From Thermotomaculum hydrothermale (GTDB lineage: Bacteria > Acidobacteriota > Holophagae > Thermotomaculales > Thermotomaculaceae), in the NCBI RefSeq assembly GCF_016592575.1, contig NZ_AP017470.1, positions 124,001-188,000 of the forward strand: a DNA stretch of 64,000 bases, in the 5' to 3' direction. Below the pieces are notes generated by a model. It was not told where the DNA came from and made no database searches. It saw only the letters and a program-made list of their open reading frames with translations. Shown here piece after piece: positions 1 to 8,659 of this stretch. A program made the translations under genes and the position numbers. The first letter of the stretch is position 1, and each line of letters starts with the position of its first letter.

Positions 1-31
1 TAAGAAAAATTTAAAACCAGTTAGAAAAAAC

Positions 32-829
32 ATGTTTAGTTGTTATGTTGAAAAGGAAAGGTTTTTAGGCCAGCCTACAAAAGACCTTGCTGATTTTGTT
101 GCATGCAAAAAGGGAAGTTTAAGGAAAACTCTTATCCTTTCCCTTGCAAGTTTGCTTGAGAGTGTTGACCATATAAATGACTTTGACTGTTTCAGGGCAT
201 CCGGGAAGTTAGACGAATTTTTGAGAATGCTTGAGTTATCAAAAGAGGATTCAATAACCTTAAAGTTTTTAATACTGGCATTTTTTGAAAAACACAGTGA
301 AAATTCAAGCGGAATTGAAATCCCGCAGGACGATGTGATTTCACTGAGAAAGGGCAGGCTTTTTGAGGAGATACTCTATAGAATTGGGCCTGTAAAAAGG
401 GGTGATGTTGATTTATTATCCATGCATTGCCAGCCTATGCTTAACAGAGAGGTTCTTGAGATAAAGTGTGGAAGAGATACTGTGACAGGGAAAAACCTTG
501 ATGTCGTTTTCTGGGGTAAGGATTATATTGAGGGGTATGAGTGCAAATCATGTGTAAATTACTTTATTGATTTAGGTAAATCTCATGCTGAAAAGGGCAA
601 AAAGGTAAGAGAAAAAATCAGATACTTAAACCAGCTTGCAAAAACATTGAAAAACTATTTCAAAGAGGTACACATTATTCTTGCAAGTTTTTCACCTGAA
701 GAAGATTTAAAAAGACAGATACCACTTTTAAGGCAGTGGGTTTCTGAATGTGATGGAGATTCAACATTATACTTCAAAGTTATGGGAATAGAGAAAATAA
801 TTGATTGTATAGATAAAAAATCCTTTTAG
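32..829 (+). CDS. PD-(D/E)XK nuclease-like protein, possibly 5'-partial
   Basis: I do not recognise a named family. The C-terminal half looks like a PD-(D/E)XK nuclease fold: a helix with E112/E113 (RLFEEIL), then D157 ending one strand (NLDVVF), then E170-C-K172 on the next (GYECKSC). These are the expected acidic-helix, D and ExK elements. The N-terminal 90 residues are helical with no motif I know. The reading frame stays open leftward to the window edge, and no good ribosome site precedes the ATG at 32, so the true start may lie outside the window. The stop is 9 bases before kup, so the two may be cotranscribed. A DNA-processing or restriction-like role is inferred from the motif only. 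Confidence 0.6.
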   Translation: MFSCYVEKERFLGQPTKDLADFVACKKGSLRKTLILSLASLLESVDHINDFDCFRASGKLDEFLRMLELSKEDSITLKFLILAFFEKHSENSSGIEIPQDDVISLRKGRLFEEILYRIGPVKRGDVDLLSMHCQPMLNREVLEIKCGRDTVTGKNLDVVFWGKDYIEGYECKSCVNYFIDLGKSHAEKGKKVREKIRYLNQLAKTLKNYFKEVHIILASFSPEEDLKRQIPLLRQWVSECDGDSTLYFKVMGIEKIIDCIDKKSF

Positions 830-838
830 GGGGCTTTA

Positions 839-2710
839 ATGGAGAAAAAAGACAACCTTTTTAAGCTTTCAATAGCAGCATTGGGGATTGTTTTCGGGGA
901 TATAGGTACAAGCCCTCTCTATGCAATAAAAGAGTGTTTTTACGGTGAATATGGAATTAAGGTTGATTCTTTAAATATTTTAGGGGTGTTATCCCTTATA
1001 TTCTGGGCATTAACCCTTGTTGTAAGTATTAAATACCTTGCTTTTGTTTTAAATGCCAACAACGATGGTGAAGGCGGTATAATGGCTTTAACCTCTTTGG
1101 TTAATCCAAGAGACCCTAAAAGAACAGGTAGAAAGAGGCTTATTCTTATAACAATTGGGATTTTTGCTGCTTCTCTTTTGTACGGAGACGGAATGATTAC
1201 CCCGGCAATTTCTGTAATGAGTGCTTTAGAGGGTCTTGAGGTTGTGACAGATAAATTTATCCCCTATGTTGTGCCTATGACTATTGCTATTCTTGTTATT
1301 CTATTTATGTTTCAAAGTAAGGGCACGGCAAAGGTTGGCGGCCTTTTCGGGCCAATTGTTTTTATCTGGTTTATAGTTCTTGCGATTTCAGGGGCTTACC
1401 ATATAGTTGATAATTTGCATGTTTTTAAGGCGTTAAACCCCTATTACGGGATAAGCTTTTTTATTAGGAACAAACTTCACGGTTTTATGGTTTTAGGCTC
1501 TGTATTCCTCGTTGTAACCGGTGCTGAAGCAATGTATGCGGATATGGGGCATTTTGGAAAAACACCAATAAGGCTAACATGGGGAACAATTGTTTTTCCT
1601 GCTTTGGTGTTAAATTACTTTGGTCAGGGGGCACTGCTATTGAATCACCCTGAATTTATTAAAAACCCGTTTTTTTCAATGATGCCTTCCTATCTTTTAA
1701 TACCCTCTGTAATTCTTGCAACAATGGCAACAATAATCGCTTCTCAGGCTGTAATTACAGGCTCTTTTTCCCTTACAATGCAGGCGGTTGAAATGGGTTA
1801 TCTTCCAAGGTTAAAGATAATTCACACCTCAGCAGCTCAGGAAGGGCAAATCTATGTTCCCATTGTAAACTGGATTTTAATGATTGCCACAATAGGGCTT
1901 GTTATTGGGTTTGGCTCTTCAACAAAGCTTGCAGGTGCATACGGTGTGGCTGTAACCTCAACAATGCTTGTTACCACAATTCTCTTTGCCGTTGTGGCAA
2001 TTGAGAGATTTAAGTGGAGTAAAACAAAGGTGTTTGTTGTCTGCGGTATTTTTGGAATTGTTGATTTAATGTTTTTCCTGACAAACTTAGGGAAAATTAC
2101 ACACGGGGCATGGTTTCCGTTGCTTGTTGGTGGTGTGTTCTTTACCCTTCTTGTAACCTGGAAGAGGGGAAGGGAAATACTCTATGAAAGGTATAAAAAC
2201 AGCGTTATAAAGTTAGATGATTTCAGACAATCAAAGCCTTTTAAAGATGCGGTAAGGGTTAGAGGAAACGCATTCTTTTTAGCAGGTACAGCCGATGTTG
2301 TGCCAAGGGCACTGTTGCACAACCTTGAACACAACAAGGTTGTCCACTCTCAGGTAATTTTCCTTCACTTTATTACGGAAGAAATTCCAAGGGTGCCAAA
2401 TAGCAAAAAAATAGAAATACAGGATTTAGGTTCAGGTTTTAAGTATGTTGTTGCAAGGTTTGGTTTTATGGAAGACAAAAACTTTCCGAATGTTGTTTCT
2501 CTTGTAAAGCAACAGGGTATAGATATTGACGAAGATGACATTAGCGTATTTTTAGGAAGACAAAAGATAATAGTAAGCGATAAAAAGGGAATGGCAAGGT
2601 GGAGAAAGAGGCTTTACATCAGGCTTTCAAATATGGCTGTTGACGGCATAGAGTACTTTCACATACCTGTGGAAAAATCAATTGAAATAGGTGTGCCGTT
2701 AGAATTGTGA
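839..2710 (+). CDS. kup: Kup-family potassium uptake protein
   Basis: Low-affinity K+ transporter of the inner membrane (K+/H+ symport in the Kup/HAK/KT family). The family signature GDIGTSPLYA is at residues 20-29. About twelve hydrophobic segments fill residues 12-440, followed by a soluble C-terminal domain. The 623-residue length is normal for Kup. AGGGGG, a few bases before the ATG, is a good ribosome site. The gene follows the PD-(D/E)XK gene by 9 bases and may share its transcript. The next gene, nadE, has its own promoter. The assignment is secure; transport affinity and regulation cannot be read from the sequence. Confidence 0.96.
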   Translation: MEKKDNLFKLSIAALGIVFGDIGTSPLYAIKECFYGEYGIKVDSLNILGVLSLIFWALTLVVSIKYLAFVLNANNDGEGGIMALTSLVNPRDPKRTGRKRLILITIGIFAASLLYGDGMITPAISVMSALEGLEVVTDKFIPYVVPMTIAILVILFMFQSKGTAKVGGLFGPIVFIWFIVLAISGAYHIVDNLHVFKALNPYYGISFFIRNKLHGFMVLGSVFLVVTGAEAMYADMGHFGKTPIRLTWGTIVFPALVLNYFGQGALLLNHPEFIKNPFFSMMPSYLLIPSVILATMATIIASQAVITGSFSLTMQAVEMGYLPRLKIIHTSAAQEGQIYVPIVNWILMIATIGLVIGFGSSTKLAGAYGVAVTSTMLVTTILFAVVAIERFKWSKTKVFVVCGIFGIVDLMFFLTNLGKITHGAWFPLLVGGVFFTLLVTWKRGREILYERYKNSVIKLDDFRQSKPFKDAVRVRGNAFFLAGTADVVPRALLHNLEHNKVVHSQVIFLHFITEEIPRVPNSKKIEIQDLGSGFKYVVARFGFMEDKNFPNVVSLVKQQGIDIDEDDISVFLGRQKIIVSDKKGMARWRKRLYIRLSNMAVDGIEYFHIPVEKSIEIGVPLEL

Positions 2711-2748
2711 TGCTCAAATAGTTTTCAATTTTTCAAATCCCCTATTTT

Positions 2749-2776
2749 TTGTTGACTCACTCTTTTTTGTTATAAT
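2749..2776 (+). promoter_or_regulatory. nadE promoter (extended -10)
   Basis: TATAAT at 2771-2776 is preceded by TGT, giving an extended -10. TTGTTG at 2749-2754 (16-bp spacer) is a weak -35. The predicted start of transcription is near 2783, just upstream of the GATGGAG ribosome site. This placement shows that the in-frame TTG at 2776, inside the -10 box, is not the translation start. Confidence 0.6.
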
Positions 2777-2805
2777 TGTCAGGCAAGAAAACTGATGGAG
2801 TTTTT

Positions 2806-4455
2806 ATGAAAATAGCAATAGGACAGTTAAATCCTCGCATTGCAGACTTTGAATACAACTTTTCTCAAATAATTGAGTTTGTAAAAAAGGCAGAAAAAGA
2901 AAATTGCGATTTAATACTCTTCCCGGAGTTGTCTCTATGCGGTTATATGCCGGAAGACATTATTTTTCAGCACGATTTTTTGTTGCAAACAGAAAATTAC
3001 ATAGAAAAAGTTAAACAGTTGAGTAATAAGGTTTCCATTCTTACAGGATTTGTTGAGAAGAATACCGGGAAGGGAAAGCCTTTTTTCAACGCTGTTGGTT
3101 TTTTTGAAAAAGGAATGTTAAAGGGTATTTACAGAAAAAGGCTTCTTCCAACATACGATGTGTTTAATGAAAAGAGATACTTTGAGGAAGGGAAAGACAA
3201 CTTTGTTTTTGAAATAAAAGGCAAAAGAATAGGGGTAACAATTTGTGAGGATGGATGGAATACTGAATTTTCCCCGGCATACGGTTTATACCAATTAGAC
3301 CCTATTGAGGAAACGGTAAAACAGGGCTGCGACATAATCTTAAACATTGCCGCTTCCCCTTTTTACTACCGCAAGGTTTTTTTAAGGGAAAAGATGTTTT
3401 CCAATATTGCAAAGAAATATAATAAGCCTTTAATCTTTGTAAATCAGGCAGGTGGAATGGACGGGATTATATTTGACGGAGATTCCTGTTTCTTTGATAG
3501 AGATGGAAAAATAATAAAAAAGGCAAAGCGATTTGATAAAGACTTTGTTGTCTGGGATACAGAAAAAGAAAAAGGGGTAACTTCTCCTATTGAAAACGAC
3601 GAAAACCAATTGATTTTTGATGCACTTGTTACAGGAGTGAGGGATTTTATTTCCAAAATTGGGGCAGAGAGAGTGCATTTTGGCTTAAGCGGGGGGATAG
3701 ATTCAGCCCTTGTTGCAGTAATTACCAAGTATGCATTGGGGAAAGAGAATGTTACTGGAATTATGCTTCCTTCCCCATATTCAAGCAAATCAAGCATTGA
3801 TGATTCTGTGAAACTTGCGGAGAATTTAGGGATTAACTTAAAAAAGATAGAGATAACACCGTACTTTGAAACATTAAAGAATTTTCTCCCTGAAAAAATA
3901 GGGAATCTAAAAGACATAACAGAGCAAAATTTACAGGCAAGGTTGAGGGGCTTGATATTAATGGCCTATTCAAACAACAATAATTCAATACTTTTGAATA
4001 CGGGGAATAAGTCAGAGCTTGCTGTTGGCTATGCAACCATATATGGGGATATGTGCGGGGCATTGGCTGTTTTAGGGGATTTGTACAAAACAAGGGTATA
4101 TTCCCTTGCAAAATGGATAAATGAAAAATTAGGTAATATAATCCCTGAAAGTATAATTACAAAGCCCCCTTCAGCAGAGTTAAAGCCGGGGCAAAAGGAT
4201 GAAGATAGTTTGCCCCCTTACAATACCCTTGACCTGATTCTTGAAAATTACATTGAAAACTGTCTATCAGCACAAGAGATTGTAAAAAAAACAGGTATTG
4301 ATGAGAATACAGTAAAATATGTGTTAAATCTGGTGCATAAATCTGAGTTTAAAAGAAAGCAGGCTGCACCTATTTTAAAGGTAACATCAAGGGCATTTGG
4401 CACTGGATTTAGATTTCCAGTTAGTTCTAAAATAAAGATTCAGGGGGTATTATGA
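2806..4455 (+). CDS. nadE: Glutamine-dependent NAD+ synthetase
   Basis: Final step of NAD biosynthesis: nicotinate adenine dinucleotide plus ATP and glutamine gives NAD+. Two domains are visible. Residues 1-255 form a nitrilase-type glutaminase with the triad E41 (FPELSLCGY), K111 (YRKRLLPTY) and C147 (TICEDGW). Residues 265-549 form the ATP-pyrophosphatase synthetase with the P-loop SGGIDS at 295-300. Length is 549 residues, as expected for the two-domain bacterial form. I chose the ATG at 2806 because GATGGAG lies 5 bases upstream and the family N-terminus begins MKIAIGQ; an in-frame TTG 30 bases upstream lies inside the promoter. The stop overlaps the next gene in an ATGA junction. Confidence 0.95.
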   Translation: MKIAIGQLNPRIADFEYNFSQIIEFVKKAEKENCDLILFPELSLCGYMPEDIIFQHDFLLQTENYIEKVKQLSNKVSILTGFVEKNTGKGKPFFNAVGFFEKGMLKGIYRKRLLPTYDVFNEKRYFEEGKDNFVFEIKGKRIGVTICEDGWNTEFSPAYGLYQLDPIEETVKQGCDIILNIAASPFYYRKVFLREKMFSNIAKKYNKPLIFVNQAGGMDGIIFDGDSCFFDRDGKIIKKAKRFDKDFVVWDTEKEKGVTSPIENDENQLIFDALVTGVRDFISKIGAERVHFGLSGGIDSALVAVITKYALGKENVTGIMLPSPYSSKSSIDDSVKLAENLGINLKKIEITPYFETLKNFLPEKIGNLKDITEQNLQARLRGLILMAYSNNNNSILLNTGNKSELAVGYATIYGDMCGALAVLGDLYKTRVYSLAKWINEKLGNIIPESIITKPPSAELKPGQKDEDSLPPYNTLDLILENYIENCLSAQEIVKKTGIDENTVKYVLNLVHKSEFKRKQAAPILKVTSRAFGTGFRFPVSSKIKIQGVL

Positions 4456-5228
4456 AATTAAAAGATAAAATTGCTGTAATTACCGGCGCAACAGCGGGAA
4501 TAGGTAAGGCAACGGCAGAGTACTTTGCAAGGGAAGGTTGCAACCTTGTTCTAATTGCAAGAAGGGTTGAGAGGCTTGAAGCATTAAAATCAACACTTGA
4601 GGAAAAATATAAAGTAAAGGTTTTTATTGGAAAGGTTGATGTTTCAGACTTTTCTCAGTGTGAGGCTTTCTTTAACTCGCTTCCTGATGAATTAAAGGCA
4701 CCAGATATTCTTGTAAATAATGCCGGGCTTGCTTACGGTATGGAAAAACTTATTGAAAAGCCTGTTGAAGACATAGATAAAATGTTTGATGTAAATGTAA
4801 AAGGATTGATTTATATAACAAACCTATTTGTGCCTCAAATGGTTAAAAAGGGTAAGGGAAGTATTGTCAATGTTGGCTCAATAGCAGGAAGAGAAGTTTA
4901 TCCCGGCGGTAATGTTTACTGTGCAACAAAGCATGCTGTAAAGGCATTATCTCGTGCTTTAAGGATTGAACTTGTTGACACTCCTTTAAGGGTTATAGAG
5001 ATTGCCCCTGGGCTTGTTGAAACAGAGTTTTCAGTTGTGAGGTTTAAAGGAGATAAAGAGAAAGCGGCAAATGTTTATAAAGGCTTAACCCCTCTTTATC
5101 CAGAGGATATTGCTGATTTAATTCTCTACACTGTTACAAGACCGCCTCATGTCCAGATTAACGAGGTTATAATAATGCCTACAAATCAGGCAACAACAAC
5201 AATAATTCACAGGGAGAACAATGAATAA
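4452..5228 (+). CDS. Short-chain dehydrogenase, YdfG-like
   Basis: NAD(P)-dependent oxidoreductase of the classical SDR family. The cofactor motif TGATAGIG is at residues 11-18, NNAG at 89-92, and the catalytic S143, Y156 and K160 are all present. The C-terminal motif IMPTNQA is typical of YdfG-type enzymes, which oxidise L-allo-threonine, serine and 3-hydroxy acids; the substrate here is inferred from that resemblance. R37-R38 after the second beta-strand suggests NADP preference. The start overlaps the nadE stop by ATGA and the end overlaps the HD gene by 8 bases, so all three are translationally coupled. Confidence 0.9.
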   Translation: MKLKDKIAVITGATAGIGKATAEYFAREGCNLVLIARRVERLEALKSTLEEKYKVKVFIGKVDVSDFSQCEAFFNSLPDELKAPDILVNNAGLAYGMEKLIEKPVEDIDKMFDVNVKGLIYITNLFVPQMVKKGKGSIVNVGSIAGREVYPGGNVYCATKHAVKALSRALRIELVDTPLRVIEIAPGLVETEFSVVRFKGDKEKAANVYKGLTPLYPEDIADLILYTVTRPPHVQINEVIIMPTNQATTTIIHRENNE

Positions 5229-5874
5229 AGAATTTCACTGGGAAAGATACCTTGAAAATTTATTAAGGGAAAAAACTGAAAGGGAAGCAGCCGCTTTGTG
5301 GAAGCATTCAGGAGGAGGAATTCCCTTTGATTACAGGTTTGAGCATGTAATGGCTGTTGTAAAGCATGGCAAATTCCTTCAAAGGCATGAAGGTGGAGAT
5401 TTAAAAGTAATTGTGGCAGCGTGCTATCTTCACGATATAGGCAAAAGTTTTTTTATAAAAGAGGGGAAAAACAAGCACCACGGTTACAAAAGCGCCGAAA
5501 TGGCAAAAAAGATTTTAAAGGATATAAACGACTTTTCAGATAGTGAAATAGAGCATGTGGCAGAGGCTATAAGAAATCATGTCGGGTTGTTTAAAGACAA
5601 CAAAAATAGATGCCTTGAAGGGAAAATCCTCTGGGATGCTGACAAATTAACAAAGGTTGGAGCATTATCCCTTGCCCATTCCCTTGCTATAGCAGGTGCT
5701 TTTGGTGGAATTGATACAAAGGGGATTGTGGAAAGGGGATTAAAGTGGGCTAACCTTGTTCCTGACATTGTTAAGGGATTTCACACTGAAACTGCAAAAA
5801 AAATAGGTAAAGAAAGGGCTGAAATTTTGATATCATTTTATAAACAGTTAGATAACGAATTTAGATTGGAGTAA
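5221..5874 (+). CDS. HD-domain phosphohydrolase-like protein
   Basis: A 217-residue metal-dependent phosphohydrolase-type protein. The HD-fold ligands can be followed: H42, H71-D72 (CYLHDIGKS), H86/H87 and D139 (ILWDADKL). HD proteins hydrolyse phosphomonoesters or phosphodiesters of nucleotides; no substrate can be deduced. AGGGAGA just before the ATG and an 8-base overlap with the SDR gene support this start. It sits between nadE-SDR and coaX, so a nucleotide or cofactor salvage role is possible, but that is inference from neighbours only. Confidence 0.85.
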   Translation: MNKEFHWERYLENLLREKTEREAAALWKHSGGGIPFDYRFEHVMAVVKHGKFLQRHEGGDLKVIVAACYLHDIGKSFFIKEGKNKHHGYKSAEMAKKILKDINDFSDSEIEHVAEAIRNHVGLFKDNKNRCLEGKILWDADKLTKVGALSLAHSLAIAGAFGGIDTKGIVERGLKWANLVPDIVKGFHTETAKKIGKERAEILISFYKQLDNEFRLE

Positions 5875-5877
5875 GCT

Positions 5878-6642
5878 ATGTTATTGGCACTTGATATTGG
5901 TAACACTAACACCACAATAGGGGTTTTTAAAGATTCAAAACTAATTATGGATTTCAGGCTTACCACAAACATTAACCAGACTATGGATGAGTATGGAATC
6001 CTTGTAAGAAACCTTTTGTCCCTTCAGGGAATTGATTACAGAGAGGTCAAAAACATAATAGTCTCCTGCGTTGTTCCTCCACTTGACGAAATTATATATT
6101 TTATGTCCCTTAACTACTTTAAAATTAAGCCTCTATTTGTTAAGCCTGGGATAAAAACAGGGCTTGCTTTAAATGTTGAAAATCCTGCAGAGGTTGGAGC
6201 AGACAGAATTGTTGACTGTGTTGCTGCAATTAATAAGTATAAACCGCCTTTAATAGTTGTGGATTTCGGTACTGCAACTACTTTTGACGCAATAAACGAG
6301 AAAAACGAATTTTTAGGGGGGGCAATTGCTCCCGGTTTGAAGATTTCAGCTTTTTCCCTTTTTGAAAAAGCTGCGAAATTGCCTGAGGTTGAGATTAGAA
6401 AGCCAAAACAGGCAATTGGAAGAAATACGGTTACCAATATCCAATCAGGGTTGTTTTTCGGATATGTTGGGCTTGTTAAAGAGGTTTTGAAGAGAATGCT
6501 TGAAGAGTTGCCCGGTGCAAAGGTTGTTGCTACAGGTGGTCTTGCAAGGGTTATAGCAAAAGAGTGTAAACTGATTGGAGTCATTGACGATAAACTTACC
6601 CTTGAAGGGTTGAGAATACTTTTTGAGAAAAACAAAGACTAA
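5878..6642 (+). CDS. coaX: Type III pantothenate kinase
   Basis: First step of coenzyme A synthesis: ATP-dependent phosphorylation of pantothenate. Member of the ASKHA fold CoaX group, which needs a monovalent cation and is not inhibited by CoA. The phosphate-1 motif DIGNTN is at residues 6-11, GADR with the catalytic D109 at 107-110, and the phosphate-2 motif DFGTATT at 129-135. Length is 254 residues, normal for CoaX. GGAGTAAGCT precedes the ATG. The stop overlaps the next gene as TAATG. Confidence 0.96.
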   Translation: MLLALDIGNTNTTIGVFKDSKLIMDFRLTTNINQTMDEYGILVRNLLSLQGIDYREVKNIIVSCVVPPLDEIIYFMSLNYFKIKPLFVKPGIKTGLALNVENPAEVGADRIVDCVAAINKYKPPLIVVDFGTATTFDAINEKNEFLGGAIAPGLKISAFSLFEKAAKLPEVEIRKPKQAIGRNTVTNIQSGLFFGYVGLVKEVLKRMLEELPGAKVVATGGLARVIAKECKLIGVIDDKLTLEGLRILFEKNKD

Positions 6643-7313
6643 TGTGCAACAAAGAAAATACCACTTTTGAAGAATACTTTTTTAAAGTTGAAAGTTATTT
6701 TGCGCTTAAAAGAGACAGGGCTGTCCTTCTCTCTCCAGAGGAGTTTGAGGTAGTTGAATATTTCTACAATGAGGGTGTTCCTTTAAAGATTATCTTCAAA
6801 GGGATTGACAGGTTTTACGAAAAGAAGAAAAAGAGTAAGAGAAAAACAAAAAGGATTTATTTTTTAACCCATGTCAAAGACCATATTGAAGAAGTATGGC
6901 AGGATTATAAGCGAAAGGGCACAGGCTCATACCTTGTATCGGGAGAAAGTGAGAAAGATTTTATTGTAAACAGGATAGATGAAATAATTGATGCTTTGAA
7001 CAAAGCTCATAAGTCTGTAAAATCTGTTTGTCAGGAAGTAACTAACAGATTGGTGAATTTAAAAGACAAGGTGGAAGAGTTAACACTGGAAGATGCTGAG
7101 GGGGAGATGGAGTCTATTTTTGAGTTTGCAACAGAAAAAATTTTTGATATTCTAAACAGCGAATTGAAGTGGCTAAAAGAGGAAGTGGAAATAGAGGTAA
7201 ATTCTCTGGTGGAGTCAATTGGGAAAGAGATTTCTCCCGATGTTATAGATAGATTTAAAAAACAAATTGTTTTTGAAAAATTAAAATTTCCTAATATATC
7301 TTTGTTTGGTTGA
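6642..7313 (+). CDS. Unknown conserved-looking coiled protein
   Basis: I do not recognise this 223-residue protein. It has no signal peptide or membrane segment. The first 85 residues hold a compact helical segment with a very basic stretch (YEKKKKSKRKTKR, about residues 64-76). Residues 105-215 are strongly helical with heptad-like leucine/valine and glutamate spacing, suggesting a coiled coil. It starts inside the coaX stop (TAATG) and ends 16 bases before thiC, so it is made with the cofactor genes. A nucleic-acid or scaffold role would fit the basic patch, but nothing in the sequence proves a function. Confidence 0.75.
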   Translation: MCNKENTTFEEYFFKVESYFALKRDRAVLLSPEEFEVVEYFYNEGVPLKIIFKGIDRFYEKKKKSKRKTKRIYFLTHVKDHIEEVWQDYKRKGTGSYLVSGESEKDFIVNRIDEIIDALNKAHKSVKSVCQEVTNRLVNLKDKVEELTLEDAEGEMESIFEFATEKIFDILNSELKWLKEEVEIEVNSLVESIGKEISPDVIDRFKKQIVFEKLKFPNISLFG

Positions 7314-7329
7314 TAGAAAGGAGAAGGAT

Positions 7330-8610
7330 ATGAGCATAATTGAACAATTGAGAAAAGGTAATATTCCTGATGTTTTAAAAAAGGTGGCAGAGCTTGAAAA
7401 TGTTCACCTTGACCATATAGTTAGCGGAATTTTAGAGGGAACAATAGTTGTTCCCCACAACAACCTTAAAACTTTAGATAAGCCCTGCGCTATTGGAAAA
7501 GGATTAAGGATAAAGGTTAATGCAAACATAGGCACCTCTCAAGACCATGAAGATATTGAAGAAGAGCTTGAAAAGTTAAAAATTGCTGTTAAGTACGGAG
7601 CGGATGCTGTAATGGACTTATCCACAGGGGATAAGGCAAGGGACACAAGGCTTCAGGTTGTAAAGAATTCTCCTGTCCCTGTGGGCACTGTCCCTGTTTA
7701 TGAAGCATTTTTAAAGGCAGGAAAGCACAAGGGTACAATAATGAGGCTTACAGCAGACGATATATTTGACGCAATAGAGCAGCACGGAAAAGACGGGGTG
7801 GATTTTATTACAGTTCACTGCGGAATTACAATGGAGTCTGTAGAAAGAATGAGAAAGCAGGGAAGGCTTGCCGATGTTGTTTCAAGGGGAGGCTCTCTTT
7901 TAATTGAATGGATGGTTTTAAATGAAAAAGAAAATCCCTTGTACCAATACTTTGACAGGCTTCTTGAGATTTGCAAAAAGTACGAGATGACAATAAGCCT
8001 TGGAGATGGAATGAGGCCAGGTGCAATTGAAGACGCAACTGACAGGGCACAGATTCAGGAATTAATAATTTTAGGTGAACTTGCCCAGTATGCGGTTGAA
8101 AACGGGGTTCAGGTAATGATTGAAGGCCCAGGGCATGTGCCTTTAGACCAGGTTGAAACAAATATGAAAATTCAAAAATCCCTTTGCAACAATGCACCTT
8201 TCTATGTTTTAGGGCCAATTGTAACTGATGTGGCTCCAGGCTACGACCACATAACTGCTGCGATAGGTGGGGCTGTTGCTGCAATGAGCGGTGCTGATTT
8301 TCTATGCTATGTAACACCCGCAGAGCATTTAAGGCTTCCTACTGTGGACGATGTAAAAGTTGGTGTAATTGCAAGTAAGATTGCAGCCCATGCGGCAGAC
8401 ATAGCAAAAGGAATCCCGGGAGCAAAAGAATGGGATTACAGAATGAGTAAGTACAGAAAAGAGTTGAACTGGGAAGGTATGTTTAAAGAGTGTATCGACG
8501 AGGAAACTGCAAGGAAGATGAGGGGAGAGATTGAGCCTCAAAACGAGAATGTGTGCAGTATGTGTGGAGAGTTCTGCGCCCTTAAAACATTAAACGATGT
8601 TTTTAAATAA
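7330..8610 (+). CDS. thiC: Phosphomethylpyrimidine synthase ThiC
   Basis: Radical-SAM enzyme that rearranges aminoimidazole ribotide into hydroxymethylpyrimidine phosphate for thiamine. The whole protein matches ThiC, including MEGPGHVPL and DHITAAIGGA-type motifs (here IEGPGHVPL and YDHITAAIGG). The C-terminal cluster cysteines are C409, C412 and C416. I chose the ATG at 7330 because AAAGGAG lies 7-13 bases upstream; an in-frame upstream start would overlap the previous gene. It is 426 residues, the short form without the N-terminal extension of enteric ThiC. No TPP riboswitch fold is visible upstream, consistent with its position inside an operon. Confidence 0.95.
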   Translation: MSIIEQLRKGNIPDVLKKVAELENVHLDHIVSGILEGTIVVPHNNLKTLDKPCAIGKGLRIKVNANIGTSQDHEDIEEELEKLKIAVKYGADAVMDLSTGDKARDTRLQVVKNSPVPVGTVPVYEAFLKAGKHKGTIMRLTADDIFDAIEQHGKDGVDFITVHCGITMESVERMRKQGRLADVVSRGGSLLIEWMVLNEKENPLYQYFDRLLEICKKYEMTISLGDGMRPGAIEDATDRAQIQELIILGELAQYAVENGVQVMIEGPGHVPLDQVETNMKIQKSLCNNAPFYVLGPIVTDVAPGYDHITAAIGGAVAAMSGADFLCYVTPAEHLRLPTVDDVKVGVIASKIAAHAADIAKGIPGAKEWDYRMSKYRKELNWEGMFKECIDEETARKMRGEIEPQNENVCSMCGEFCALKTLNDVFK

Positions 8611-8616
8611 TGCTGA

Positions 8617-8622
8617 TATAAT
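8617..8622 (+). promoter_or_regulatory. Extended -10 upstream of amidase gene
   Basis: TATAAT preceded by TGA gives TGATATAAT, an extended -10 with no good -35. It lies in the 49-base gap after thiC, 38 bases before the amidase ATG. Confidence 0.45.
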
Positions 8623-8659
8623 AAAACCATAAGACTATTTGTTTTTGGAAGGCGGTTTG

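Noticed and set aside
2776-2805. TTG start of nadE 10 codons upstream
   Set aside because: The TTG lies at the end of the -10 box; the ATG at 2806 has the ribosome site and family N-terminus.
3444-3917. 157-codon minus-strand frame inside nadE
   Set aside because: Shadow of a well-supported enzyme gene; no signals.
7250-7330. TPP riboswitch before thiC
   Set aside because: The upstream 80 bases are coding sequence of the previous gene and no thi-box motif is visible.
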